This document shows, one piece after another, positions 53,140-62,780 of a stretch of 64,000 nt of DNA. Each line of letters begins with the position of its first letter. Within the stretch, counting starts at the first letter, position 1. The position numbers and the translations under genes were made by a program. The notes beneath the pieces are model-generated. The model ran no database searches. It saw only the letters and a list, made by a program, of their open reading frames with translations, and had not been told where the DNA came from. Origin of the DNA: an uncultured Eubacterium sp. (GTDB lineage: Bacteria > Bacillota > Clostridia > Lachnospirales > Lachnospiraceae); the NCBI GenBank assembly GCA_910585745.1, contig CAJUFM010000003.1, forward strand, positions 1 through 64,000, written 5' to 3'.

Positions 53140-54480
53140 ATGTTTGAAAATCTGAATGAGAAGCAGGCAAAAGAAAATATTCTTGAGATGGTAAAGGAAT
53201 ATTGTAACAAATACCACAATCAGGAGAAGCCGTTTGAAGAGGGGGACAGAATCCCCTATGCCTCCCGTTATTACGGACATGAAGAAATGGTGAACTTGGT
53301 GGATAGTTCGCTGGAATTCTGGCTTACGTCCGGTCGTTATACGGATAAATTCGAAAAGGAGTTTACAGAATATCTTGGGATCCGATACTGTTCTCTTGTA
53401 AATTCTGGTTCATCGGCGAACCTTCTTGCATTTATGGCGCTGACTTCTCATCTTATGGGAGACCGTCGGATTCTGCCAGGAGATGAAGTGATCACTGTGG
53501 CGGCAGGCTTTCCGACGACGATCGCACCGATTATCCAGTATGGGGCAGTTCCGGTATTTGTCGATATGACGATCCCCCAGTACAATATGGATGTCTCCAT
53601 GCTTGAGGAAGCGCTTTCCGACAAGACAAAAGCGATCATGATCGCGCATACGCTTGGCAATCCGTGGGATCTCGGTGCGATCAAAGAATTTTGCGTCAAG
53701 CACAACTTATGGCTGGTAGAGGATAACTGCGATGCCCTCGGTTCCCAGTATACGATCAATGGCGAAGAGAAATTTACCGGAACAATTGGAGATGTGGGAA
53801 CGTCGAGCTTTTATCCGCCCCATCATATGACGATGGGAGAAGGAGGAGCGGTATATACGGATAATCCTATGATCCACAAAGCAGTGCGTTCGCTGAGGGA
53901 CTGGGGACGGGATTGTGTGTGCCCCTCCGGTCGTGACAATATGTGTGGACACCGTTTTGATAAGCAGTATGGGGAACTTCCGCTGGGGTATGACCACAAA
54001 TATGTATACTCCCATTTTGGATATAATCTGAAGGCTACCGATATGCAGGCGGCTGTGGGCTGCGCCCAGCTTGCCAAGTTCCCTGCATTTGTAGAAAAGA
54101 GAAGGCATAACTTTGACAGATTGCGGGAGGCGCTTAAGGATGTGGAGGATAGACTGATTCTTCCAGAGGCGTGCCCGAATTCGAAGCCGAGCTGGTTTGG
54201 TTTCCTTATTACCTGCAGAGAAGGGGTGGATAAAAATAAACTGGTTCAGTATATCGAAGATCACGGCGTGCAGACACGAATGCTTTTTGCGGGAAATATT
54301 GTAAAACAGCCATGCTTTGATGAATTCCGCGTATCCGGAAAAGGATACCGGGTAGTCGGTGACCTGAAGGTGACGGATCGCATTATGAACGATACGTTCT
54401 GGCTGGGCGTTTATCCAGGTATGACGGATGAAAAGATTGATTATATGGCGAAAGTCATCAAAGAAGCACTACAGAATTAA
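53140..54480 (+). CDS. rfbH: CDP-6-deoxy-D-xylo-4-hexulose-3-dehydrase (E1)
   Basis: 446 residues, an aminotransferase-fold enzyme that uses PMP and a [2Fe-2S] cluster to remove the C3 hydroxyl. The usual PLP lysine is replaced by histidine (H228 or H229 in PPHHMTMGEGG), as in known E1 enzymes. The cluster cysteines are visible as C197, C259, C261 and C269. It needs a flavin/iron-sulfur reductase (E3, DdhD/AscD type), which is not found in the window. It follows rfbG by 24 bases. Confidence 0.96.
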   Translation: MFENLNEKQAKENILEMVKEYCNKYHNQEKPFEEGDRIPYASRYYGHEEMVNLVDSSLEFWLTSGRYTDKFEKEFTEYLGIRYCSLVNSGSSANLLAFMALTSHLMGDRRILPGDEVITVAAGFPTTIAPIIQYGAVPVFVDMTIPQYNMDVSMLEEALSDKTKAIMIAHTLGNPWDLGAIKEFCVKHNLWLVEDNCDALGSQYTINGEEKFTGTIGDVGTSSFYPPHHMTMGEGGAVYTDNPMIHKAVRSLRDWGRDCVCPSGRDNMCGHRFDKQYGELPLGYDHKYVYSHFGYNLKATDMQAAVGCAQLAKFPAFVEKRRHNFDRLREALKDVEDRLILPEACPNSKPSWFGFLITCREGVDKNKLVQYIEDHGVQTRMLFAGNIVKQPCFDEFRVSGKGYRVVGDLKVTDRIMNDTFWLGVYPGMTDEKIDYMAKVIKEALQN

Positions 54481-54516
54481 AGTTTTGTGTATGGAACCGT
54501 GTGAATGGAGAACGAG

Positions 54517-55458
54517 ATGAAAAAAGTAATTAGCATAATGATACCCACCTTTAATGAAGAAGAAAATGTGATACCGATTACAGAGGCGGTGATCGATGAA
54601 ATCACGACAAACCTGCCTCAGTATGATTATGAGATATTATTTATCGATAATGATTCTACGGACTCGACAAGAGAAAAGATCCGGCAGTTATGCAGCAGGG
54701 ACCAGAAGATCAAGGCAATATTTAACGTGAAAAACTTTGGGCAGTTTAACTCACCCTTTCATGGCCTTCTGGAGACGACAGGTGACTGCACGATTCTGCT
54801 TTGTGCCGATTTTCAGGACCCAATCCCGATGATTACGCAATTTGTGCATGAATGGGAAAAAGGTTATAAAATTGTGATCGGGATCAAATCCACAAGTAAA
54901 GAAAATAAGATTATGTATTTTCTTCGGAGTTGTTATTATAAACTGATCAAAAAGATGTCAAGTGTAGAACAGATTGAACATTTTACTGGATTTGGTTTAT
55001 ATGACAAGGATTTTATGAATGTTCTGCGGAGTCTGGATGAACCGATGCCATTTCTGCGGGGAATCGTAGCGGAGCTTGGATTTAAGCGGAAGGATATCGA
55101 ATACCAGCAGGAAAAACGGCGTGCGGGTAAAACTCATAATAACTGGTATAGTTTATATGATGCGGCGATGCTCAGTTTTACTTCTTACACTAAGGTTGGA
55201 ATGCGGATTGCTACAATTCTGGGTTTCATTTTGTCAGGGATCAGCATTGCAGTGGCCTTTGTTTACCTGATCATGAAACTTCTTTTCTGGGACAGGTTTG
55301 TGGCGGGGATGGCGCCAATCCTGCTGGGGATTTTCATCTTTGGTTCAATCCAGTTGTTTTTTATTGGGCTGCTGGGAGAGTATATCATGAGTATTAACTC
55401 CAGAGTGACACGAAGGCCTCTTGTTGTTGAAGAGGAACGGATTAATTTTGATAAATAG
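54517..55458 (+). CDS. GT2 glycosyltransferase with C-terminal membrane helices (GtrB/ArnC-like)
   Basis: 313 residues. IMIPTFNEEENVIPITEAV, DNDSTD, NFGQFNSPFHGL and LCADFQDP form the GT-A site. Two C-terminal helices precede GLLGEYIMSINSRVTRRPLV. It loads a sugar onto polyprenyl phosphate, perhaps the 3,6-dideoxyhexose made by rfbFGH just upstream. The ATG at 54517 follows GGAG by 8 bases; an ATG at 54505 is less well placed. Confidence 0.88.
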   Translation: MKKVISIMIPTFNEEENVIPITEAVIDEITTNLPQYDYEILFIDNDSTDSTREKIRQLCSRDQKIKAIFNVKNFGQFNSPFHGLLETTGDCTILLCADFQDPIPMITQFVHEWEKGYKIVIGIKSTSKENKIMYFLRSCYYKLIKKMSSVEQIEHFTGFGLYDKDFMNVLRSLDEPMPFLRGIVAELGFKRKDIEYQQEKRRAGKTHNNWYSLYDAAMLSFTSYTKVGMRIATILGFILSGISIAVAFVYLIMKLLFWDRFVAGMAPILLGIFIFGSIQLFFIGLLGEYIMSINSRVTRRPLVVEEERINFDK

Positions 55459-55472
55459 ACGGGAGCTGTATT

Positions 55473-57638
55473 ATGAAAAATAAAAATAGAACATACAGTA
55501 TTTATCTGGGAATTGGGGCGGCGATTGGTCTGGTGCTGTTCCTTATTGTATATGGATTTCGTGTGTTGGATTTTACCAATGACACGTGGCTGTTAACGGG
55601 AAAGGATCTGCAGCAGCATTACTTGGGATGGAAATTTTTCCGGCAGGCGCCGTGGTCTTTTCCGCTTGGGATGCATGATTCTTTTACGGCTCCGGACTCC
55701 ATTAGTGTTTTATACACCGATTCTATTCCGCTGTTTGCGCTGTTTTTCAAACTACTTTCGCCTGTTTTGCCAGAGACATTTCAGTATTTTGGATTGTTTG
55801 GCCTGTTATGTTATATTTTAAATGGGGCGATGGCGTCCCTCATTGTATCCCACTTTAATAAAAGCAAGGTTTTTTGCGGTATTTCCAGCGTATTTTTTAT
55901 ACTTTCGACGCCGGTTTTGCAAAGACTGTTTGGGGTGTTGTCTGAAAATTCGAGGCATACATCCTTGGCGGCGCATTTTCTTATTCTGGGAGCACTGGCA
56001 ATCTGGTTGTTTAAGGATGTCTTTGAGGATTATAGGAAGGATGCATTGGCCTGGGCAGTTCTTGCCGCGCTGTGTGTCCTGATTCAGATGTATATTATTT
56101 TTATGGTGGGGGGTATCATGTGTGGATACCTTCTGGATGAACTGATTTCCCAAAAGGACTGGAAGCGACTGCTGTATGATTTTTCCAGTTTTGCCTTGAG
56201 TTTTTGTTTCTTTTTCTTTATCATTGGCGGATTTACGAGTCTGCTTGCGTCGGGCGGATCAGGATATGGATTTTTCTCGGCCAACCTCAATACATTTATT
56301 AACCCGTGGAGATATTCTACCTTTTTCAATAAGATGGGAATGACGGATCTGCAGTATGAAGGATTTGCATATCTGGGATTGGGGATGATTGTGCTTTGTG
56401 GTATCGCGTGCGCTGCTATTCTGGTCAAGGCAGTTTCCCTGTTCCGGAAAGGGCAGTTAAGAGAAACTTTAAAAGTAAAAAAGCAAAGGAATTTTTCCTT
56501 TGTCGTTTCCCTGGTTGTCGTAGTTTTTGTGTTTATGGTACTGGCTTTTTCAAATCTGGTTTATATAGGACACAGAATTTTTATCGAAGTCCACTGGCCG
56601 ACAGTGATCGATAATCTTCTGGCGGTGATCCGTTCGTCAGGGCGTTTTATCTGGTGTGTGATGTATATCGTTATGATACTGGGGCTTTATATCATAACAA
56701 AGATGTTTAATAAAAAGGTGCAGTTAGCAGTTGTGATCTTTTGCGTATGTCTGCAGCTAGCGGATCTGTATACTCCGATCCACAGACTTCAGAAGCAGTA
56801 TTATGGTGAGGCAAAGGAGGAAGAATCTCTTGTTCAGAACGATTTCTGGAGGATCTCGCTGGGCAGCTACGATAAGATCGCATATTTCCCAACGGATGGG
56901 TACGACGCAACGCAGATGCTGCAGATCGCTTCTAAAATATCAAAATTTGAAAATGTGAAGATGAGTAATTTTTATCTTTCCAGATACATGACAAAGAAAG
57001 TTATGCGGCAGAAGGATAAGATCATAGAAAAGGATTTCAAACAGGGCACATTAGATGACAGAACATTGTATATTCTTGATTATGCCAATGCCCATAAATA
57101 TAAAGATATGTGTTATATGTATATTGTTGATAATAAAATACTTGCTGTAAAAAATCCTATAGTTGGATTGGAGAAATATACAGATTTTCTTGTGGGATCT
57201 CTTACACCGCTTGTGGAATTGGATATGTCATTTGCCGGTCTTGGAAAGAGCTTTCTGCACAAAGGGTGGAACGGCCAGCAGTTGGGAGATAAAGGGGCAT
57301 GGACAACATGGGAAAGCGTTGTCCGGATATACTCCGAAGATGCGAAGAGAGCGAAAATCACCATTGAGTATCAAGGCGGCAAAAAGAAGGGCACAACGAC
57401 AGTAAAAATGAATGGAAGAAGGATTGGGAAGATCAACAATAAGGAATCTGGTACTGTGACCTTTGAAACGAAGCTAAAACTGTGTGAGAATATTAAGAAA
57501 ACAAAATATATCAACTGGCTCTTTTTTACATCTGGTGATGTGAAAAAGGCAAGTAAAGCGGGAGAAAAAGATGGAAAAGGTGTTATGATAAAAAAAATTA
57601 CGCTCTCTTACCTTCCGGAAGAGAATGTAAGCGAGTGA
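55473..57638 (+). CDS. DUF6311-like polytopic membrane protein (GT-C-like)
   Basis: 721 residues, about 11-12 helices in the first 440 residues, then an external domain. The first loop (WLLTGKDLQQHYLGWKFFR then WSFPLGMHDSF and the YTDSIPLFALFFKLLSP segment) matches the DUF6311 group, which has GT-C topology with an acidic residue in loop 1. It probably uses the lipid-linked sugar made by the GT2 enzyme 14 bases upstream. GGAG precedes the ATG. Confidence 0.75.
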   Translation: MKNKNRTYSIYLGIGAAIGLVLFLIVYGFRVLDFTNDTWLLTGKDLQQHYLGWKFFRQAPWSFPLGMHDSFTAPDSISVLYTDSIPLFALFFKLLSPVLPETFQYFGLFGLLCYILNGAMASLIVSHFNKSKVFCGISSVFFILSTPVLQRLFGVLSENSRHTSLAAHFLILGALAIWLFKDVFEDYRKDALAWAVLAALCVLIQMYIIFMVGGIMCGYLLDELISQKDWKRLLYDFSSFALSFCFFFFIIGGFTSLLASGGSGYGFFSANLNTFINPWRYSTFFNKMGMTDLQYEGFAYLGLGMIVLCGIACAAILVKAVSLFRKGQLRETLKVKKQRNFSFVVSLVVVVFVFMVLAFSNLVYIGHRIFIEVHWPTVIDNLLAVIRSSGRFIWCVMYIVMILGLYIITKMFNKKVQLAVVIFCVCLQLADLYTPIHRLQKQYYGEAKEEESLVQNDFWRISLGSYDKIAYFPTDGYDATQMLQIASKISKFENVKMSNFYLSRYMTKKVMRQKDKIIEKDFKQGTLDDRTLYILDYANAHKYKDMCYMYIVDNKILAVKNPIVGLEKYTDFLVGSLTPLVELDMSFAGLGKSFLHKGWNGQQLGDKGAWTTWESVVRIYSEDAKRAKITIEYQGGKKKGTTTVKMNGRRIGKINNKESGTVTFETKLKLCENIKKTKYINWLFFTSGDVKKASKAGEKDGKGVMIKKITLSYLPEENVSE

Positions 57639-58098
57639 TCTGTAAAGCAGGAAAGGCAGATCTTATGCAGACCAAAAAGTGGATCCGGATCTTTTCCTTT
57701 TCTTTCCAATATTTTCTTCTGATCCCGGAACTGATAACAGCAGTGGGAGTGTTTGTCACTGGGCTGGCAGGAGAAAAGGCTGGGGGAAGAAAATCCGGTT
57801 TTTTTGAGGAGATATTTGTAGCGCTTTCCTCTGTCCTTAATTTCAGTATAGTGCCCACGCGGTATGTATTTTCAGAAGTATTTCTTTAAGCCGGAGGTTC
57901 ATGTGTTTTCCCAACACGACGAGGGATCCTTGGAAAAGATTACTAGATACAAAAAGATTATCTGTTTCATGTAAAACAGCCGGTTACCGGGAAAACGAAG
58001 TAACTTCTTTCCGGATATGAGAAGACAGGGGAAAACGTATTACAACGTATGGACAGTATTTCGAATAGACAGATCAAGAACGAAAAGGGTGAAGGAAA
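57639..58098. other. Gap without a convincing gene
   Basis: The 460-base stretch between the DUF6311-like gene and the GtrA gene holds one open frame (57665-57889, 74 residues from an ATG, with one hydrophobic segment FSFQYFLLIPELITAVGVF). It has no recognisable relatives and only a modest ribosome site. The rest shows nothing clear. It may be the scar of a lost gene. Confidence 0.4.
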
Positions 58099-58650
58099 AT
58101 GGATAAAATAAGTGAAAAACTCTGGAATTTAATTGAAACGGTCGCAAGGGCAATTTTCGGACTGGTATTTAAAATCTGTAAGGTAGAACCTACGGAAGAA
58201 CAGTGGGATTCCCTAATGCAGTTTGTAAAATTTGGACTCGTCGGAGTATGGAATACCGTTTTTTCCTATGCGATCACGGTAATCTGCCTTTTGAGTTTTA
58301 AGAGATCCGGGACTCTGCAGTTTGAGGTCTTTGCAACACCTGTCTCAGTCTACGTGTCAAATGTTATCGCGTTTATGATAAGTGTTTTTGTATCCTTTTT
58401 ATTGAATAATAAGTTTGTGTTTACTCTGCAAAAGGGACAAAGCAGAAGTTTTGGGAAGGCGTTATGTAAGAGTTATCTCTCTTATGGCTTTACTGGAATT
58501 ATTCTGAATAATATCCTTGCTTTTGTGTGGGTTGGGCTTTGTGGGATTCCTGAGCTAATCGCTCCGTTGATCAGTCTTGTTATTGCCATTCCGATAAACT
58601 TTTTCATGAATAAACTATGGGCCTTTAAGTCGGGCGATACACAAGGGTAA
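58099..58650 (+). CDS. GtrA-family membrane protein
   Basis: 183 residues with four helices, slightly long for the family because of an N-terminal amphipathic extension. FVKFGLVGVWNTVFSYAI, FLLNNKFVFTL and FFMNKLWAFKSG are the GtrA signatures. A likely flippase for a polyprenyl-phosphate sugar; the soluble DPM-like GT2 at 58898 may provide that lipid. GGTGAAGGA precedes the ATG. Confidence 0.9.
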   Translation: MDKISEKLWNLIETVARAIFGLVFKICKVEPTEEQWDSLMQFVKFGLVGVWNTVFSYAITVICLLSFKRSGTLQFEVFATPVSVYVSNVIAFMISVFVSFLLNNKFVFTLQKGQSRSFGKALCKSYLSYGFTGIILNNILAFVWVGLCGIPELIAPLISLVIAIPINFFMNKLWAFKSGDTQG

Positions 58651-58715
58651 AGAGAAAGAATAGGGAGAAAGCCTAGAAAAACCTTTTCAAACGAACCAAT
58701 GTGTGGTAAAATGAA

Positions 58716-58867
58716 CGCATAAGCACGAACGCACCGTCTCTTGGAGACAGCCTTCTGCTTGCAGGAAAGGCTGTCTCCAAGAGACGGTATGTGAGTGCAA
58801 CGAACACTAAGCTCCTTCGGGGTGCCGAAGGAGCTTAGTGAGTGCTTATGCGAGCAAGCATAAGAGC
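58716..58867. repeat. Three-way nested perfect hairpins with a competing alternative pairing
   Basis: An 11-bp outer stem (CGCATAAGCAC at 58716 with GTGCTTATGCG at 58842) encloses two perfect hairpins: one with 22-bp arms (58733-58754 and 58767-58788), the other with 16-bp arms (58805-58820 and 58825-58840, loop GGTG). A second GCATAAG at 58858 can pair with the same CTTATGC (58845-58851), so two structures exclude each other. It lies directly before the GT2 gene at 58898. No T-run is present. Confidence 0.8.
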
Positions 58868-58897
58868 AAACTGTAGAATAACTTTGGAGGGAAAATC

Positions 58898-59605
58898 ATG
58901 GGAATCAGTGTGGTTCTGCTGGCATACAAAGAGGAAGAGAATCTTAGAGTATTATTGCCACAGATTATTGATCAGGTGAAAAAGACAGGAGAAGAGTTTG
59001 AAATTCTTGTTATTGATACGGCGGAGCCTTTAGATAATACAAAAGGTGTATGCGAGGAATTTGGGGCAAAATATATCAATCAAGAGGAACCAGCATTTGC
59101 CGGTGCATTCAAGACCGGTATCAAATATGCTGAAATGGATAAATTCCTTATCCTAGACAGCGATGGATCCCACAATCCCAAATACATCCCTGAGATTTAT
59201 AAAAAGTTTACAAAGGAAAACTGCGATGTGGTCATTGGCTCCCGGTATGTTGAAGGTGGAAAGACGAACGATGCGAAAAGTTCTATCGTTATGTCCCATA
59301 TATTAAACGGCATGTTCCGGTTATTTCTCGGCATTAAAGCGAAGGATATTTCTACCGATTACCGGATGTATCATACCGATGAGCTCAAGAAGGTGTCATT
59401 GTCCTGCCATAATTATGATGTGCTCCAGGAAGTACTTTTGCGCCTTCGTCTGAATAAAGAAGATAAAAAACTTAAGATCGGGGAGATACCGATCGAATTT
59501 GACAAACGGATCTATGGAGAATCAAAAAGACGCCTGATCCCTTTTATAATGAGTTATATTAAAACATTATGCCGGCTTACAGTGACACGGATCGCTGGTA
59601 AATGA
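58898..59605 (+). CDS. GT2 glycosyltransferase, soluble dolichyl-phosphate-mannose-synthase-like
   Basis: 235 residues. SVVLLAYKEEENLRVLLPQI starts the GT-A fold, ILDSDGSHNPKYIPEI carries the DxD motif, and VVIGSRYVEGGKTNDAKSS is typical of DPM-type enzymes. No membrane helix is present. With mannose and GDP-mannose genes next to it, polyprenyl-phosphate-mannose or a derived sugar is a reasonable product. TGGAGGG precedes the ATG by 10 bases. Confidence 0.87.
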   Translation: MGISVVLLAYKEEENLRVLLPQIIDQVKKTGEEFEILVIDTAEPLDNTKGVCEEFGAKYINQEEPAFAGAFKTGIKYAEMDKFLILDSDGSHNPKYIPEIYKKFTKENCDVVIGSRYVEGGKTNDAKSSIVMSHILNGMFRLFLGIKAKDISTDYRMYHTDELKKVSLSCHNYDVLQEVLLRLRLNKEDKKLKIGEIPIEFDKRIYGESKRRLIPFIMSYIKTLCRLTVTRIAGK

Positions 59606-59621
59606 TAGGAAGGTTTATTTT

Positions 59622-60584
59622 ATGTATCCGATGAAATTATCTCCTGTGTATAAGGAATATCTCTGGGGTGGCAGAGAGCTGGAACGGCTGTATGGCAAGT
59701 CCGGAGAAGGTCTCTGCACAGCGGAGAGCTGGGAACTTTGCTGCCATCCGGATGGACAGAATAAGATCGTCAACGGCAGATTTAAGAGGCAGTTTCTGAG
59801 TGATATCGTAAAGGAGTTTCCGGAATATGTATCTCCGGATTTTAAACCAGAGGATAAATTTCCGATTTTAATTAAATTTATAGATGCCAAAAAAAATTTG
59901 TCGATTCAGGTGCATCCTTCGGACGAGACCGCATTGCGGGAGAGGGGAGAAGAGGGAAAGGCAGAAATGTGGTATGTGGTTTCGGCAAAACCCCGTGCTT
60001 TTTTGTATTATGGACTGAATCGTATGATCAACAGGGAAGATCTGGAGAAGAAGATTCAGGACGGTACAGTATGCGAGGTATTGAACAAAGTAGAAGTACA
60101 TGCGGGAGATGTATTTTTTATCCATCCCGGAACGATTCATGCCATCGGAGCGGGGACGGTGATCGCAGAAATTCAGCAGAACTCCAATACTACCTTCCGG
60201 GTATATGATTATTTGCGGAAGGATAAGGATGGAAATTACCGTGAACTGCATGTGGAACGGGCCATTGATGTGATCGACCGGACACCGGTGATTCCTTCCC
60301 AGGTATTTGATAACAATGAAGTGCGCCTTAAGGCAGGAAGCCTCAGGAGACTTTTCGAGTGTGATTATTTCAGTGTTCTGCGCATCCAGGTAGATAACGG
60401 AAAGATCAAGTTCTGGTGCGACAAGAGCAGTTTTCATTCGCTTCTCATAGTGGCGGGTAATGGTTTTTTGGAACATGGGGGAAAAAGATATGATTTCCAG
60501 GCGGGAGATAGTATGTTTATTCCGGCGGGATTTGGGGAGTACTATATACATGGAACTGGTGAAATACTAATGTCTAAATTGTAA
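59622..60584 (+). CDS. manA: Mannose-6-phosphate isomerase, class I
   Basis: 320 residues, cupin-type zinc enzyme interconverting fructose 6-phosphate and mannose 6-phosphate. Zinc-site residues are seen in IQVHPSDETA (Q and H), an AEMWYV glutamate and HPGTIHAIGAG. NSNTTFRVYDYLR and LHVERAIDVID are family signatures. The length is that of the short Firmicutes type. It is the first step toward GDP-mannose. GGAAGG precedes the ATG and it lies 16 bases after the GT2 gene. Confidence 0.95.
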   Translation: MYPMKLSPVYKEYLWGGRELERLYGKSGEGLCTAESWELCCHPDGQNKIVNGRFKRQFLSDIVKEFPEYVSPDFKPEDKFPILIKFIDAKKNLSIQVHPSDETALRERGEEGKAEMWYVVSAKPRAFLYYGLNRMINREDLEKKIQDGTVCEVLNKVEVHAGDVFFIHPGTIHAIGAGTVIAEIQQNSNTTFRVYDYLRKDKDGNYRELHVERAIDVIDRTPVIPSQVFDNNEVRLKAGSLRRLFECDYFSVLRIQVDNGKIKFWCDKSSFHSLLIVAGNGFLEHGGKRYDFQAGDSMFIPAGFGEYYIHGTGEILMSKL

Positions 60585-60621
60585 GGTACAGTTTGCAATA
60601 AGTATGAGAAAGGAAAAGAAT

Positions 60622-61692
60622 ATGAAGATAACAGCGATGATCATGGCGGGTGGCCGGGGAGAAAGATTCTGGCCCAAAAGCCGAAAGAATCTGCCTAAAC
60701 AGTTTTTGAGCCTGACCGATGATGGCGTCACGATGATCCAGCACACAGTAAAAAGGATCCAGCCATTGGTGAAAATGGAGGATATCTATATTGTTACAAA
60801 CCGGGATTATAAGGGACTTGCCATGGAGCAGCTTCCGGAGCTTCCGGAGGAAAATATCCTTTGCGAGCCTATTGGCAGGAATACGGCTCCCTGTGTGGGA
60901 CTGGCTGCGGTGCATATCAGTAGAAAGTATGAGGATGCATTGATGATCGTACTTCCTTCAGACCATCTGATCAAGTACAATTCTATGTTTGTGGATGTAT
61001 TAAAGGATGCCTGTGCAGTGGCGGAGAAAGGAAATAACCTCACTACTATTGGTATTACGCCGAATTATCCGGAGACTGGATACGGGTACATCAAATTTGA
61101 TCCGGATCAGAGTGAAGGCCGTGCTTACGGGGTAGAATGTTTTGTGGAAAAGCCGGATCTTAAGACAGCAAAAGAGTATCTGGCAGATGAATCCTATCTT
61201 TGGAACAGCGGTATGTTTGTGTGGAAGATATCCACGATCTTAAAAAATATAAAAGAATTTCTTCCCAAAACTTATGAGGGGCTTTTGAAGATCAAGGCTG
61301 CCATCGGGACAGAAGATCAGGAGACCGTATTGGAATCTGAATTTGAACAGTTTGATTCGGAGTCTATCGACTATGGTATTATGGAAAAGGCAGATGATAT
61401 CTATGTTCTTCCAGGGACTTTTGGCTGGGATGACGTGGGTTCCTGGCTGGCGGTGGGACGGATCCGCTCCACGAACGAATTTGGCAATACGGTTCAGGGC
61501 AATGTGATCACGGTAGAAACCAAAAACTCAATTATTGAGGGATCGGACAAGCTTATCGCTGCGGTGGGATTGGAGGATATTATCGTTGTGGATACAGAAG
61601 ATGCCCTTCTGATCTGTGATAAGAATCATGCTGGTGATATTAAAAAGGTTCTAGAAAATCTTAGAATCTGTAATCGAAATGAGTACATCTAA
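60622..61692 (+). CDS. manC: Mannose-1-phosphate guanylyltransferase
   Basis: 356 residues. MIMAGGRGERFWPKSRKNLPKQF is split here as the pyrophosphorylase motif AGGRGERFWP plus the catalytic KxLPKQF. PSDHLI and FVEKPD follow, and FGWDDVGSW closes the domain. It lacks the C-terminal isomerase domain of bifunctional enzymes, consistent with a separate manA. The ATG at 60622 is preferred (AAGGA 8 bases upstream) over 60604. A phosphomannomutase (manB) was not found in the window. Confidence 0.96.
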   Translation: MKITAMIMAGGRGERFWPKSRKNLPKQFLSLTDDGVTMIQHTVKRIQPLVKMEDIYIVTNRDYKGLAMEQLPELPEENILCEPIGRNTAPCVGLAAVHISRKYEDALMIVLPSDHLIKYNSMFVDVLKDACAVAEKGNNLTTIGITPNYPETGYGYIKFDPDQSEGRAYGVECFVEKPDLKTAKEYLADESYLWNSGMFVWKISTILKNIKEFLPKTYEGLLKIKAAIGTEDQETVLESEFEQFDSESIDYGIMEKADDIYVLPGTFGWDDVGSWLAVGRIRSTNEFGNTVQGNVITVETKNSIIEGSDKLIAAVGLEDIIVVDTEDALLICDKNHAGDIKKVLENLRICNRNEYI

Positions 61693-61729
61693 GATTTTTT
61701 ATGCAATATGTAATTTGAAAGGAGATATC

Positions 61730-62761
61730 ATGAAAAAAGCGTTAATTACAGGTATAACAGGACAGGACGGTTCCTATCTGGCGGAGCTTCTGCTGGAAAA
61801 AGGATATGAAGTATATGGCATTATGCGTCGTAAGAGCGTAGTTGATTATGGAAATGTAGAGCATATTAAAGACAAACTGAATTTTATCTATGCTGATATG
61901 ACAGATGTGGTTTCCCTGATCCGTGCCATGCGGATCAGCCAGGCAGATGAGGTTTATAATCTGGCAGCACAGTCTTTTGTAGCTACCAGCTGGGAGCAGC
62001 CTCTTGCCACAGCAGATATCGATGCCCTCGGTGTAACGAATATGCTGGAGGCCATCCGTACTGTAAAACCAGAGGCAAGATTTTATCAGGCTTCTACCAG
62101 TGAGATGTTTGGTCTGGTTCAGGAGATGCCTCAAAAGGAGACAACACCTTTCTACCCACGTTCTCCATATGGTGTGGCAAAAGTGTATGGACACTGGATC
62201 ACCAAGAATTATCGTGAGAGTTATGATATGTATGCCTGCTCAGGAATTCTTTTTAACCATGAATCTGAGAGACGCGGTTTGGAGTTTGTTACCCGAAAGA
62301 TCACGGACGCGGTAGCAAGGATCAAACTGGGTGTCCAGGATCATGTAGAGCTGGGAAACATGGACTCCAAGAGGGACTGGGGACATTCAAAAGATTATGT
62401 TCATGCGATGTGGCTTATGCTGCAGCAGGATAAAGCAGATGATTATGTAGTAGCTACCGGAGAGACCCGTACGGTTCGTGAATTTGTTGAGCTGGCATTT
62501 GGACATGTTGGCATCGATGTTGAGTGGAAGGGTCAGGGAGTGGATGAGATCGGAGTGGATAAAGCCACTGGTAAGACCATTGTAACGATCAATCCGAAAT
62601 TCTTCCGCCCGGCAGAGGTAGAAGTGCTTCTGGGAGATCCTGCAAAGGCTGAGAAAGTTCTGGGATGGAAGCGGGATATTTCTTTCAGCCAGCTCGTAGA
62701 GGGAATGGTAAAGAACGATATGGCTCTGGTAGAGAAGGAGATCAAAGTACAGTCTATATAA
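61730..62761 (+). CDS. gmd: GDP-mannose 4,6-dehydratase
   Basis: 343 residues. TGITGQDGSYLAELL binds NADP, and STSEMFG with the SPYGVAKVYGHW Tyr-x3-Lys pair gives the catalytic set. HESERRG and KRDWGHSKDYV are GMD signatures. It makes GDP-4-keto-6-deoxy-D-mannose, precursor of GDP-D-rhamnose or GDP-fucose. The ATG at 61730 has AAAGGAG upstream; a start at 61679 would overlap manC. It is followed by a long hairpin and a possible promoter. Confidence 0.96.
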   Translation: MKKALITGITGQDGSYLAELLLEKGYEVYGIMRRKSVVDYGNVEHIKDKLNFIYADMTDVVSLIRAMRISQADEVYNLAAQSFVATSWEQPLATADIDALGVTNMLEAIRTVKPEARFYQASTSEMFGLVQEMPQKETTPFYPRSPYGVAKVYGHWITKNYRESYDMYACSGILFNHESERRGLEFVTRKITDAVARIKLGVQDHVELGNMDSKRDWGHSKDYVHAMWLMLQQDKADDYVVATGETRTVREFVELAFGHVGIDVEWKGQGVDEIGVDKATGKTIVTINPKFFRPAEVEVLLGDPAKAEKVLGWKRDISFSQLVEGMVKNDMALVEKEIKVQSI

Positions 62762-62780
62762 AATTTAGAGATAAATGTTT

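Noticed and set aside
57665..57889. 74-residue hydrophobic open frame as a certain gene
   Set aside because: Single hydrophobic segment, no recognisable family and weak start signals; described only as part of the gap.
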